Assembly: GCA_963921825.1 (NCBI GenBank)
Contig: OY997589.1
Location: forward strand, 79,282,523 to 79,346,522
Direction: 5' to 3'
Length of the DNA stretch: 64,000 nt
Source of the DNA: Erodium maritimum
Taxonomy: Eukaryota; Streptophyta; Magnoliopsida; Geraniales; Geraniaceae
The position numbers were made by a program, and so were the translations under genes. Of this stretch, positions 1-11,357 are shown piece by piece. Each line of letters begins with the position of its first letter. Within the stretch, counting starts at the first letter, position 1. The notes under the pieces were generated by a model. It was not told where the DNA came from. It made no database searches and saw only the letters and a list, made by a program, of their open reading frames with translations.

Positions 1-1472
1 AGCGGGTTGCCACCAGAACGTGAGGTGGAGTTCGGGATTGACCTGGTGCCAGGAACGGCAGCGATATCGATGGCGCCTTACAAGTTTGTGCCGACAAAGT
101 TGACCGAGCTGAAGCGTTAGCTCGAGGGGCTTCAGGATAAGGGATTTATCCGTCCGAGCGTGTCGCCGTGGGGAGCACCAGCACTCTTCGTGAAGAAGAA
201 GAGTGGAGAGCTTCGGATGTGTATAGATTACCGGAAGCTGAACCGGGTTACGGTGAAGAACCGATACCCGATGCCGAGGATTGACGACTTGTTTGACCAG
301 TTGAGAGGGTCGACCCGTTTCTCAAAGATTGATCTACGATCCGGATATTACCAGTTGCGAGTCCGAGAGGGGGACGTCGCAAAGACTGCATTCCGGACAC
401 GCTATGGGCATTACGAGTTTTTGTTGATGCCATTTGGACTGACGAACGCACCTGCAGCGTTCATGGATCTGATGAACAGTATATTCCGGCCATTCTTAGA
501 TCAGTTTGTGGTGGTGTTCGTAGACGACATCTTGATCTACTCGCAGAACGAGGCGGCACATGAGGTGCATCTGAGAATTGTTCTGACCCTGCTGCGCACG
601 CATCAGCTATATGCCAACCTGGAGAAGTGCGAGTTTTGGCTCGCTGAGGTGAAATTCCTCGGTCACATTGAATCCCGTGATAGTATACTGGTCGATCCAT
701 CGAAGATCGACGCGGTTTCGAAGTGGGCACGTCCCACGAATGTCTTCGAGATCCGCAGCTTTCTGGGGTTGGCAGGCCATTATCGGCGATTTGTCCAGGA
801 CTTTCCGCGACTAGCCGCGCCGATGACTCTGTTGACGCGCAAGGGAGTCGGGTTTGTGTGGACAAAGGATTGTGAATGTGTGTTCACGGAGTTGAAGACT
901 CGTCTGATTACCGATCCAGTATTAGTAGTACTAGAGCGAGGGATTGGGTATGAGGTCTATTGTGACACGTCCGGGGAAGGACTGGGCTGTGTACTGATGC
1001 AGTTGGGTAGATTTGTTGCTTATGGCTCCAGGCAGTTGAAGACACACGAGCGCAACTATCCTACCCATGACTTGGAGCTAGCAGCAGTCGTGTTCGCGCT
1101 AAAGGGCTGGCGGTATTATCTGTATGGCGAGGGATTTCAGGTGTTCTCGGATCACAAGAGCCTCAAGTACATCTTTTCCCAACGAGACCTGAACATGCGC
1201 CAGCGGCGATGGATGGAGCTGCTTGGGGAGTACGACTTTGAGCTACACTACCATCCGAGTAAGGCGAACTGGTTGCCGACGCCCTGAGTAGGAAGTCGGT
1301 TCCGAGTCTTGCTAGCATATCAGTCCGAGAGTGGGACATGATGGGGGAATTGAGCACCTTCGGGCTTGAGCTAGAGGAGATTACTAGTGGCGTGGCCACG
1401 TGCTCCTTGGTGGCTCAACCCTCACTACTTGTCCGAGTGTTGGAGGCGTAGTCAGAGGACGTCAAGACGTCA
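1..1472 (+). pseudogene. Gypsy-a reverse transcriptase-RNase H
   Basis: This is the RT and RNase H part of the pol polyprotein, which would copy element RNA into DNA. The open frame 160-1287 (375 codons) has the RT catalytic box FVDD at 517-528 (residues 120-123) and an RNase H stretch with YCDTSG near residue 267 and [10 protein letters not shown] near residue 335. The start at 160 is not a natural start: homology runs upstream through an in-frame TAG at 118-120, where Gypsy-b has CAG. The frame is lost near 1269 by a single-base deletion relative to Gypsy-b. It is clearly a dead copy, although the visible catalytic motifs survive. Confidence 0.93.
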
Positions 1473-2430
1473 TAGATCCGAGAGAGGGTCGTCAGCGGTG
1501 ACGAGGTGGTAGGTTGGGAAATTAGTGTTGATTGGGGGTTACGGTATCGAGGAGGGTATTCGTACCCGGCAACTGTAGAGACGACGTGTTGCGAGAGTCA
1601 CATCATTCGCGTCTTACAGTGCACCCGGGTGGCACCAAGATGTACCGTGACATCAGGCGGCACTTCTGGTGGAGCGGGATGCGGAGAGCGGTCGCGGATT
1701 TTTTATCGAGGTGTCTCGTCTGTCAGCAGGTGAAGGCCGAACATCAACGTCCCGCCGGATTATTGCAGCCACTGCCGATTGCCCAATGGAAGTGGGAGCA
1801 CATTACGATGGACTTCGTGAGTGGGCTGCCAAGATCACCAAAGGGGCACGATGCCGTTTGCGTAGTAGTCGATCGGTTGACCAACTCGGCACATTTCATG
1901 GCGATGAGGATGACTGATCCGATCGACAAGTTGAGCAGCCTGTACATTCAGGAGATAGTGCGTCTCCATGGGGTCCCGGTGTCGATAGTGTCTGACAGGG
2001 ATCCTCGTTTTACGTCCATATTTTGGCCGAGTCTGCAAATTGCATTGGGGACCGAGGTCCTACTCAGTACAACACACCATCCCCAGACAGACGGTCAGTC
2101 CGAGCGCACTATTTAGATATTGGAAGACATGCTGCGGGCATGTGTGTTGGACTTCAGGGGATCATGGGAGACCCACTTGCCGTTGGTCGAGTTCGCCTAC
2201 AACAACAACTTCCAGGCCAGTATTGGGATGGCACCGTTCGAAGCGTTGTATGGGAGGCCGTGTCGATCACCAGTGTGTTGGGCAGAGGTGGGGGACAAGC
2301 AGATCTTGTCCGAGAGACGACAGAGAAGGTCGCGCTGATACGCGAGCAGTTGAAGACCGCACAAAGTCGATAAAAGAGCTACGCCGACAGACGGCGTCGA
2401 CCTCTTGAGTTCGCAGTCGGGGATCACGTG
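1473..2430 (+). pseudogene. Gypsy-a integrase core
   Basis: This is the integrase part of pol. The frame 1532-2116 holds the zinc-binding H-H-C-C segment (ESHHSR, CLVC) and the catalytic-core residues: D in MDFVSGLP, D in VSDRDPRF and E in TDGQSE. A TAG at 2114-2116 replaces the CAG seen in Gypsy-b, and homology continues in other frames to about 2430, so the gene is fragmented. It is preceded by an in-frame TAG at 1473-1475 that is also present at the same place in Gypsy-b. Confidence 0.9.
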
Positions 2431-2862
2431 TTCCTGAAGGTGAGCCCGAAGATGGGACTGGTACGGTTCAGACGCAGCGGGGGCAAGTTAGCCCCGCGGT
2501 ACATTGGCCCTTTCGAGATCTTGAGCAGAGTGGGAGCAGTGGCCTATCGTTTGGCGTTACCACCGCAACTTGGGAGAGTTCATAACGATTTCCACGTGTC
2601 CCAGTTGCGACAGTACAATGCGGACCCCTCTCACGTCATTGAGTGGGCAGATATCGAGGTGGCTGACGATGTCTCCTATGAGGAGCGGCCGGTTCGAATC
2701 ATGGACACACGGGAGCAGGTCCTGCGGGGCAAGGTTATCCGCCTAGTACGGGTGCAGTGGAGGCATCACGGGGCTGAGTCGACTTGGGAGCGCGAGGATG
2801 AGGTTCGCGCGAAGTACCCCGACTTGTTCGACTCCCGAGGTACGTCTGTTTTAAATTTCTCG
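2428..2862 (+). pseudogene. Gypsy-a integrase C-terminus and chromodomain
   Basis: The frame 2428-2946 has an integrase C-terminal region ([13 protein letters not shown], then RVHNDFHVSQL) followed by a chromodomain-like tail with VQWRHHG and STWEREDEV, ending in KYPDLF. In chromoviruses this tail is thought to steer integration to particular chromatin. The frame reads on past the polypurine tract into the LTR because no stop intervenes; the natural protein end is unclear. Confidence is high for the domain and moderate for the exact end. Confidence 0.88.
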
Positions 2863-2876
2863 GACGAAATTCCTTT

Positions 2877-2889
2877 AAGGGGGGTAGAT
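2877..2889 (+). promoter_or_regulatory. Polypurine tract of Gypsy-a
   Basis: The sequence AAGGGGGGTAGAT lies directly before the LTR start TGTAAGAACC and would prime plus-strand DNA synthesis. The same tract sits at 47575-47587 in Gypsy-b. Confidence 0.85.
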
Positions 2890-3565
2890 TGTAAGAACCA
2901 CTCCCGGTCAACGCCAGTCAAATCGGCGAAAAACAGGAAAATTTAAATTTTTTAGACAGACACTTAAATGAACCTAAATCTGACCCCGAGGGTCATACCG
3001 GACTTAAGTTGACCCGATATCGACCAAAGTGAGTTCCGGGGGACTCAGGGTAACTTTCTGACCAATTTGGGAAATGTTGACTTTTTGTTGGAAAAGTCAA
3101 CCGAGCGACGTTTTGGTCCATTCGAGAACCGTTTTAAATCCAAAAAGCTTAGCCGTCGTCACAGCAATCTTAGTTGAGCCATTTCCTTGTAGCCCGTGAA
3201 GTTTCGTAATTTCTTGGAAAAAGTGCCCGTTCGGGGCCCGAAACAGCCGAATTTCGCGAATCTGATTGGAAAATATCTAGAAGATATTTCCCAAAAAGGT
3301 GTGGAACACACTTGCCACTTGTCAAACAAGTGGTGGTGTTAGGTTTATGGGGCAAAACAAGGGAAGACCCTAAAGGGGGGGTTCGGCCAACACTTAAAGA
3401 AATAGAAAAAAAGAGAGAAAAGAAGATAGTTTTTAGAGAGAGAAGGAGAAGGAGAAAAGGAGAGAAAAAGAGAAGGGTGCTAGGGTTTTGTGACTTTTCC
3501 CGTCGATCAAACCGGTGGATCGTCTCAACGATCAAGGAATCGAGTTCACACCGTCATTCTCTACG

Positions 3566-4262
3566 GTGAGCATCTAACCGATTTTCGTTTTGTTAAGTTT
3601 GAAAGTTAGGGTTTGGGTTAAAACTAGTAGTTTATGGTTGTGTTGAGGTGTGGGGTTCGTTGGAGACAATTTGGAGCGAAGATTGAACGTTTTACGGTGA
3701 CCGGGAGCTCGGGGGAGCTCCGGCCACCGTGTAGGGTGGCTGGCCGGAGCTAGGACCGGCCACCACCATGGTGAACCGGCCCCAAACCGGCCCTAGCTAC
3801 CCACGGAAAAAGATGGCCGGGTGGGTCCCACACGCTCGGGTCATGGGTTTTCGTGTTCGGGTGGTTTAGGACGTTCACCAAGTAGTTAATCCACACCCGG
3901 ATCGAAATTTGGATTTAAATTGTGAAAGTTGTAATTGACGGGTTTAGAAACTTTAAACGCGAATTAAATTATTCGGAAGTCGGAAATTGATTCCTTCGAG
4001 TGCATAGGAACCCTTGAATTATTCTAAGAACATAGGAACAAAATCGGGAATTTTCGGAGCCCCGGAAGCACGTTTTCCAATCCCGGGCAGATTCGCCCGG
4101 TCGGGCGAAACGGGCCTTTCCGGGTCCATTATCGACAATGTCGAGTAACTGGGAAGTTTGGGAGTGATCGACATTGTTTGGGGTTACTTTTGGGCGTCAA
4201 GTTTATTAAAATTCAGTTTATGCCTGCAAGCTTAAAAGTGTTTTAAATTGTGTTCTTATTAG
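3566..4262 (+). other. Candidate intron inside the gypsy LTR
   Basis: A good plant donor, CTACG|GTGAGCATC, follows the GA-rich leader-like tract, and a pyrimidine-rich acceptor, TTCTTATTAG|ATCGTGCC, lies 697 bp downstream. Homologous sites exist in the other LTRs: donor GTGAGA at 31761 with acceptor AG at 32452-32453, donor GTGAGT near 62970, and donor GTAAGA at 17074. The last differs in sequence but still fits the donor consensus. Splicing is inferred, not shown. Confidence 0.4.
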
Positions 4263-4414
4263 ATCGTGCCACCGACAGAGGAAAGGGAAAGCTAGGCGAG
4301 TGATTGAGATCACGCCGGAGCTTGATTGTGAGCCTTTGGGGAAGGCATACGAGGTAGGGAAAAGTAGCCGAATCTCGGCCCTGACTAGGGAAAGTTAACA
4401 GTAGAAATGCATGT

Positions 4415-4537
4415 GACACTGGGTGTCGTGGGTTAAGTAAGTTTATCGAATAATAGGAAGGCAGGCGACACCGGGTGGTGTCGTATGATACGGGAACGTA
4501 TCGAACAATATAAATGCATGTGACACTTAGTAGTGTC
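4415..4537 (+). other. Hairpin array in the gypsy LTR
   Basis: Four perfect short hairpins follow one another: GACAC/GTGTC around TGG (4415-4427), CGACACC/GGTGTCG around GGGT (4466-4483), GATACG/CGTATC around GGAA (4487-4502) and GACACT/AGTGTC around TAGT (4522-4537). Spacers carry repeated AATRGRAATGCATG-like words. The array recurs in every gypsy LTR, for example at 63836-63959. Copia-A copy 1 inserted immediately after the last hairpin. Confidence 0.75.
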
Positions 4538-4542
4538 GTAGG

Positions 4543-5330
4543 TGTTGGGTCTCGAGGTAGGGTTGGAGATGAACCAACTCGCAGCGGAAAATCAATGAAA
4601 ACCAAGAGACAATTAAAACCATGAAACAACTAACAAAGAATGGATTAACAAGAGAAAAATTCAGCACTAGTTCTTACCAAAACAAGAACACCGGTTAACG
4701 AATGATTGGCTTGAGTCTCCAAGACGCCTACGTATCCACATGGGAATAAAAGCCACGTAGTTCTTCTCTTTGAGGAATCAAGAACACAAACATGGAGGTG
4801 GAAACTAGCCAAACCCGAAATGGCCATGGAAGAGGGAGAGAAAATGTGTTTCCTATTCTTGTCTTGTGTTTGTTATGTTGAAAAAAGATGACTTAAACAT
4901 AACAAAACCCATACTTGTCCAACTAAAGGCATGGGACAAGTATGGTGTCAAGTAAGGTGTAAATAGGACAAAGTATGGCAAGACAAGATTGGGTTAGGTG
5001 GTGAATCACCAACACCTTAATCCTTGTCTTGCTTGCTTAGTACTAATTAATCAAGACTTGATTAATTAGTTCCATGGGCCTTGGTTGCATGGGCCTTTCA
5101 TGGGCCTCTTGGAACATGGCCCGTGGCCATTTCCAACGAGGTCCCGTGATTCGCTCATCGCCTCCAAGCCTTCCATACCGGAAATGTCCAACATTATCCG
5201 ACGCAATCAATCCCAAGACTCCAAGCCTTGTCTCGATCCGTAAAGTCCTATTCACTTACGGGCACATGACCCAAAACCCAGTTTTGGTCATGTCCCGAGA
5301 CAACTCCCTTTTGGCCATTCTCCATAAATG
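4543..5330 (-). repeat. Copia-A copy 1, truncated 3' LTR
   Basis: It matches the first 788 bp of the 5' LTR at 8945 and then diverges exactly after TCCATAAATG, where internal RNase H-region sequence starts. It keeps the element's outer end and the target duplication, so the deletion happened after insertion or was carried in from the cDNA. Confidence 0.93.
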
Positions 5331-8300
5331 TATCTTGCTTTACGCTTTCCCAGCTAAAGCTCTGCCATTCAGCGTAAACACATATCCTGATTGACTTCTA
5401 AAGTCATCTGGATTTGTCTTGGAAAACTAGCGTCTACTCATCCTTCGACGACTAGTTCAACATCATCTTTCCCCCGGGTTAGAATGATGTCTACTGGTAC
5501 AACATAAGGCTTACGAGACGTCTGGTCTCATACATGTCATGGCATATATGATCGATCCTGCCCCCAGGCGCATAGGATTCTCATCATCCTTTTCAGCTCA
5601 TCAGGTGTCTTAGGACACTAAGTCTTGCTGAGATGAATGCCATGACTAGTGGGTAAGAGTCCTTTCTTTGAATCGAGCATTAAGAACCTACTCAATGCCT
5701 TGTTCACATAGGTTCCCTGACTTAAATCCAAGACCCTCTTGGTGCGATCTCTACATATCTTAATCCTTAAGATATGAGAAGCATCACCTAAGTCCTTTAT
5801 TGAAAAACACTTCCTCAACCAAGCTTTAGTCTCGTGCAAGGTTGGGATGTCGTTTTCAATGAGAACCAGAAAGGTAATATTGCTCCCACTAGCCTTCTTA
5901 TAAACGCAAGATTCATCCTCGTTCTTGATTAAGCCAAATCCAATTACAGCTTCATCAAAACGAAGGATCCAACTCCGAGAAGTTCGTTTCAATCCATAAA
6001 TGGATTTCAACAACTTATAAATCTTTCCTTTATTCTTCGGATCGTCAAAACCTTTGGGCCGAGACATACAAACGTACTCAGTCAAATTTCCATTTAGGAA
6101 AGCGGTTTTGACATCCACTTGCCATATCTCGTAATTATGATACGCAGTTATGTCAAGAAGAATTTGGATCGATTTTGACCATAGCCACTAAGGAGAAGGT
6201 TTCCTCATAGTCAATCCATTGGATCTGCCTATAACCTTTCGCCACCAGTTGAGCTTTGTAGGTCAGAGGGTTGCCGTCCATGTCCATCTTCACCTTGAAG
6301 ATCCATTTGCATCCTATGGTCCTCACACCATTGATGGGATCAACCGGTTCCCAGACTCGGTTGTCCGACATGGATTGCATTTCCTCCCTCATGGCTCCCA
6401 GCCATAACTCGGAGTTGGGCCCATCCACGACTTCCTGAAAGGTGGCTGGATCATCGTGATCCACCATGACTTCATTGTCACCTCCGGATACCATATCTTG
6501 GAGGTGGAAGATTGATCCTTTCAAATCGCCTTGGACCTTCCGGAATTGTAACAGGAATTGGTTCTTACTCTACGACAATCTCTGGCTCCTTTCTACTGGG
6601 TTGCCAATTGGTTTAGACAGATCTGTACCATCCTGAATTTCTTCGAGATGCACAGTCCTCCCAATGACGTCTTTGGAAACAAAACTTCTTTTCCATAAAG
6701 ACCCCACCCCAAGCGACGAACACCATGTTCTCACTGGGATTGTAGAAATAGTATCCCCTTGTTGCTTTGGGATACCACACGAAGGTGCATATCTCAGATC
6801 TTGGTTCGAGCTTAGTCGAAACCAAATGTTTCACATAAGCCTCGCAACCACAAATCTTTAGGAAGGACAAAGCGGGCATCATCCCGTACCATTTTTAAAA
6901 TGGTGTCCCTTCCACACCATTCGTCGAAGCCTGATTCACTATGAATGCGGTCGTCTCTAGAGCAAAACCCCTAAAAGAGATTGGGAGATCAGTCCAACTA
7001 ATCATGGAACAGACCATTGTCTAACAATGTCTGATTTCTCCGTTTGGCTACACCTTTCAACTACAGTGACCTAGGAGGAGTCCATTCCAAAAGGATCCCA
7101 TTCTCTTTTAGATGATCTAATAACTCTGTGGTCAAGTATTTTCCACCTCGATCCAATCGAAGTGCCTTAATACCTTTGTCGAGCTGGTTTTCTACTATAG
7201 TCTTAAACTCTTTGAATTTATCAAAAGCTTCAGACTTATGTCTCACCGAATAGACATAACCATATTTACTGTAATCATCAGTAAATGTGATAAAGTAGCT
7301 AAAACCCCTCCTGGCAAGTGAACTTATTGGTCTACACACATTCGAGTGTATCAGCCCCAATAATTCACCCGCCCTTTCATCGCGATCGATAAAGGGCACT
7401 TTAGTCATTTTGCCCATCAAACAAACCTTGCACCTATCGATCGAATGGAATTCGAATGAACCTGAAAGCCCGCACTTCTGAAGTGCTGATAGACGCTTCT
7501 TGTTTATGCGACCCAAATGACAGTACCATAACAGAGTTAGGTTTAAATCGTTGGATTTAGACCTCTTGGTATTAACGGAATATATAGAACTTGAGGCATT
7601 GTTACCCATATCTAATATGTACAATCCTCCAACCATGTCAGTACTGGTATAAAACATATCATTGCATAGAACATTGAAAACTCCATTTCCAATATTAACA
7701 TTATATCCTTCCTTGTCAAACACGGATACAGATATAATATTCCTACTAAGAGTAGGTATGCAATATACATTATACAATACTAAGACAAGGCCTCTTGGCA
7801 AAGCAAGACTCATGGATCCTACAGCAGTTGCCACAACTCTGAGGTCCATTTCGTGCTTTCCAAATCTCTCCTACTTTCAGCCACCATATATTAGTGCATG
7901 TGTGACATTCAGTCATGGTATCTAATACCCATGAATCTTTGGAAGTAGAGAGATGTAGCTCTATAGAGTTAATACCGAATGAAGGCACGGTCCCACCGCC
8001 CTTCCTTAGATCATCCAGGTTTCCTGATGAAGGCGCAGTCCTACTGCCCTTCTTCAGATCATCCAGGCTATTTGATGAAGGCGCAGTCCCACTGCCCTTC
8101 TTCAGATCAGCCGTGAACTTCCTGTAATCCCGGTTCCAATGACCAGGCTGTTGGCAGTAGAAGCAGACATTCTCAGGTGTCTCATCTTTCCTGCCAAGTG
8201 CGCATGGGCCCAGCCCTTGCCACTTCCAATTCCCTTGTTGACCATCAGAATATCCTTGGATCCCAGATCCCTGAGATATTCTTCTCAGCAGTTAATGACA

Positions 8301-8380
8301 CTTCATGTAACTCTGATATGGTCTTAGAGACAGCCTTGTCAAGGACATATTCTTTGCGTTCAGACTTGAGGACTATCCTC
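5331..8380 (-). pseudogene. Copia-A copy 1 gag-pol remnant
   Basis: Fragments of the gag-pol polyprotein appear on the minus strand: CCHC-like gag region (near 8160), protease (about 7922), integrase (7849-7061), connection region (6882-6613), RT fingers (6524-6153) and RT palm (6118-5618). The protease triad reads DTM where DTG is expected. The first integrase Asp is Asn (codon at 7342-7340). The RT catalytic box is missing: the chain runs directly from FLVL to IENDIP at 5860/5861. All three defects recur in copies 2 and 3. Many frame breaks separate the pieces. Confidence 0.92.
7981..8115 (-). repeat. 48-bp tandem repeats in Copia-A gag
   Basis: There are nearly three units of a 48-bp repeat (16 codons each) just upstream of protease, encoding Ser/Leu/Asp/Lys-rich repeats such as SSNSLDDLKKGS. 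The same block occurs at 38183-38317 and 54524-54658. Confidence 0.8.
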
Positions 8381-8930
8381 AAAAGCGATAAATAATTAAA
8401 TTGAGCTCGGGGCTATTATGTACACCATGCCAACATCACATCACACATCGTGTTATCAAACAAGCATGTTATCAAACATCATGTGATTTTCCGGTTTTAA
8501 TTAATAGCCAAGTTTCGAAATTTTTTTGATGCTCGGTTTATCGAAACCGTTCAAAAATGAAACTTTTGAACATTTGATCTTCGAGTTCGTCATGACGGTT
8601 CCAAACTCGTCATAACTAACAAAACGGTTTAGCCTTGGCATATCAACCATCCAATGGTCATGCTTGGCCTAGCTCCGTCCAACGGAGCCCCGTTCGGTCC
8701 TGGTTTCGGCTCCCCGAGAGTCCCGCTCCTGAGACCCGAAAAATCAAAAAAAAATTTCAAAATTTCCAGATTTGAAATAATTTTCAAAAATTCATTTTAC
8801 ATGCATTAAATCCATAAACAATAATTTAAAACATGTTATCAAACAATTTAGCAAAACAACATGCCAAAAACGAAACTTTCAAGCAAAACCGAAACTTTGA
8901 ACACCGTCTTGTGAATCCCGAAGGTAGCAC

Positions 8931-8943
8931 GGCTCTGATACCA
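8931..8943 (-). promoter_or_regulatory. Primer binding site, Copia-A copy 1
   Basis: The minus strand reads TGGTATCAGAGCC one base inside the 5' LTR. This complements the 3' end of plant initiator tRNA-Met, the usual copia primer. The same site is at 40224-40236 and 56565-56577. Confidence 0.92.
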
Positions 8944-8944
8944 C

Positions 8945-10632
8945 TGTTGGGTCTCGAGGTAGGGTTGGAGATGAACCAACTCGCAGCGGAAAATCAATGA
9001 AAACCAAGAGACAATTAAAACCATGAAACAACTAACAAAGAATGGATTAACAAGAGAAAAATTCAGCACTAGTTCTTCCCAAAACAAGAACACCGGTTAA
9101 CGAATGATTGGCTTGAGTCTCCAAGACGCCTACGTATCCACATGGGAATCAAAGTCACGTAGTTCTTCTCTTTGAGGACTCAAGAACACAAACATGGAGG
9201 TGGACACTAGCCAAACCCGAAATGGCCATGGAAGAGGGAGAGAAAATGTGTTTCCTATTCTTGTCTTGTGTTTGTTATGTTGAAAAAAGATGACTTAAAC
9301 ATAAAAAAACCCATACTTGTCCAACTAAAGGCATGGGACAAGTATGGTGTCAAGTAAGGTGTAAATAGGAAAAAGTATGGCAAGACAAGATTGGGTTAGG
9401 TGGTGAATCACCAACACCTTAATCCTTGTCTTGCTTGCTTAGTACTAATTAATCAAGACTTGATTAATTAGTTCCATGGGCCTTGGTTGCATGGGCCTTT
9501 CATGGGCCTCTTGGAACATGGCCCGTGGCCATTTCCAACGAGGTCCCGTGATTCGCTCATCGCCTCCAAGCCTTCCATACCGGAAATGTCCAACATTATC
9601 CGACGCAATCAATCCCAAGACTCCAAGCCTTGTCTCGATCCGTAAAGTCCTATTCACTTACGGGCACATGACCCAAAACCCAGTTTTGGTCATGTCCCGA
9701 GACAACTCCCTTTTGGCCATTCTCCATAAATGTGTCAATGAGTTTCATCCTCCGGTGTGACCCTTAGGTTTATGCATGTCAATAGATCAACGTAAAATCC
9801 CATTTTACTTGATCCTATTTAAGTGGCAACTAACGAGACTTTAGTATTTCCTGACACTACATAACGAATCGACCCTGTCGATTCTAACCTTTCCGTCATC
9901 CCTGTCATTATCCTTTTATCTCCGATATCCTGATTGAGATAAGGCATAGAGCCGTCATCCTTATTATTCTCAATCAATGTTCCTTGATATGTGAGATGAC
10001 TAAAGACATGATACCCAGTATCATGTGCATGGCCATGCTATTCTTTCAGTCACTCTCGATCAAGCGGCCGAGAACCGATATCTTTCTCATACCTCAGTAT
10101 GAGGGATAAATCCCTTAGCCGTCTTTCGTGTCACTCATGTAGCCCGTCCCCAAGCCAATCCTGGCCGTTATGGAAGCCCTGTTACGGACAACGTTAGGCT
10201 CAGGTCAAACTCAGTTGTTGACTACATAGCGATCACAAAGACTCCTTGGTCTAAGGATACATGACAAGCTACGACACTGAATATGTTCATGACTTAATCT
10301 ATGGCACATATTCAGGGCGGGTCGTCCAATATCATGTCCCACATGATATCTATGATCAGACTCCGGAATCCCATTCCAATGACTAACAGAACGTAAGCCA
10401 TAAAGAGCCATCTTTCATACTAGTCGCTTCTAGTGAAGCTTTGTTGACTAGGGACCCATCGAGTGTGATCTATCTCGATCTATGGTTCTATTCGCATGGT
10501 GGGCATAGATCAGAGCACACATCGATATATTACTCCAACACATAAGTAATATAAAGCCGCTTTAATTTTATTGCTAACGATGATATATACATTTGGACAT
10601 TTAGGATTGAACTACGGGCACTAAGACTAACA
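8945..10632 (-). repeat. Copia-A copy 1, 5' LTR (1,688 bp)
   Basis: On the minus strand it starts TGTTAGTC and ends CAACA. It is rich in perfect inverted repeats, several with the triloop CCN on the plus strand (NGG in the transcript sense), for example CATGATAC/GTATCATG around CCA. The same LTR flanks copies 2 and 3, and family D is a diverged relative. Confidence 0.95.
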
Positions 10633-10709
10633 GTAGGAGCAGTGAACTCATCGATATTAGAATTACTGGAGGCATCTGTTTATGCCCGGAGGTTGATTGT
10701 TTAGTTTGT

Positions 10710-11070
10710 GTCTTGGGTGGCCATGAGTGCCCGTGGGGTTGTTGAGCCCGTATCTTTACTGTTGGTGTGTCTTGGGTGGCCATGATAGCCCGTACTTTAC
10801 TGTTGGTGTGTCTTGGGTGGCCATGAGTGCCCGTGGGGTTGTAAACCCGTATTTTACTGTTGGTGTGTCTTGGGTGGCCATGAGTGCCTGTGGGGTTGTT
10901 GAGCCCGTATTTTACTGTTGGTGTGTCTTGGGTGGCCATGAGTACCCGTGGGGTTGTTGAACCCGTGTCCTTACTATTGGTGTCTTGGGTGGCCATAAGT
11001 GCCCGTGGGGTTGTTGAACCCGTGTTTTACCATTGGTGTCTTGGGTGGCCATGCGTGCCTGTGGAGTGGT
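10710..11070 (+). repeat. GGTGGCCAT minisatellite in the gypsy LTR
   Basis: Seven diverged units of roughly 50-60 bp contain TTGGGTGGCCAT, most followed by GAGTGCCCGTGGGG and a small GGGTT/AACCC-type hairpin. Related blocks are at 18224-18910 and, reversed, at 23885-24215. Confidence 0.85.
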
Positions 11071-11139
11071 AAACCGATGTTGTTGCTGTTGTTGAACTTT
11101 GCTTGTGATTGTGATTGTGGTTACCTGGGGTTGGTGAGT

Positions 11140-11357
11140 GACAGGTCGACAGCCTGATCCGACTTTGTGTCGGGAAAAGTGCGACAGGTCGACCGCCTGA
11201 TCCAACCGTCGTGTTGGGAAAAGGGCGACAGGTCGACAACCTGATCGGATTGGGTGTCGGGAAAAGTGCGACAGGTCGACAGCCTGATCCAACCGTCGTG
11301 TTGGGAAAAGTGCGACAGGTCGGCCACCTGATCCAACCGTTGTGTTGGGAAAAGGGC
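11140..11357 (+). repeat. 43-44-bp tandem repeat with paired hairpins
   Basis: Five units begin GACAGGTCG at 11140, 11183, 11227, 11270 and 11314. Each has a CAGG/CCTG hairpin; the second hairpin is CCGAC/GTCGG in unit 1 but CCAAC/GTTGG in units 2, 4 and 5, a compensatory difference. Unit 3 has lost the second pairing. Confidence 0.8.

Larger units (their letters stand above)
2890..4542 (+). repeat. Gypsy-a 3' LTR, first part
   Basis: The LTR begins TGTAAGAACCACTCCCGG and is homologous to the LTRs at 16390, 23044 (reverse), 31063, 47588 and 62336. In order it holds an AT-rich inverted repeat near 3275, a GA-rich tract at 3384-3475 followed by AGGGTTTT (telo-box-like, as in plant 5' leaders), a candidate intron, and a hairpin array at 4415-4537. 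It stops at the Copia-A insertion; GTAGG at 4538-4542 is the target duplication. Confidence 0.93.
4543..10632 (-). mobile_element. Copia-A copy 1, internally deleted
   Basis: This is a Ty1/copia element on the minus strand, 6,090 bp, flanked by GTAGG at 4538-4542 and 10633-10637. The 5' LTR is complete (8945-10632); the 3' LTR is cut at 5330 and fused to RNase H/RT sequence, so the polypurine tract is lost. A second deletion of about 1,093 bp relative to copy 2 (38583-39675) removes the gag start and most of the leader, joined across an AAAA microhomology at 8381-8384. RT resembles Angela-type elements (inference). Confidence 0.95.

Noticed and set aside
5043-5394. Frames of 70 and 94-106 codons repeated in every Copia-A LTR
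   Set aside because: They lie in the LTR on both strands and mirror its inverted repeats; their recurrence reflects the LTR copies, not a gene.
8931-8943. tRNA-Met gene fragment
   Set aside because: Only the 13-base primer site is present; no cloverleaf can be formed from the flanks.
10601-11336. Repetitive frames with ATQDT or CRPF-like units on both strands
   Set aside because: Minisatellites in the gypsy LTR read in any frame; no start context or conservation as protein.
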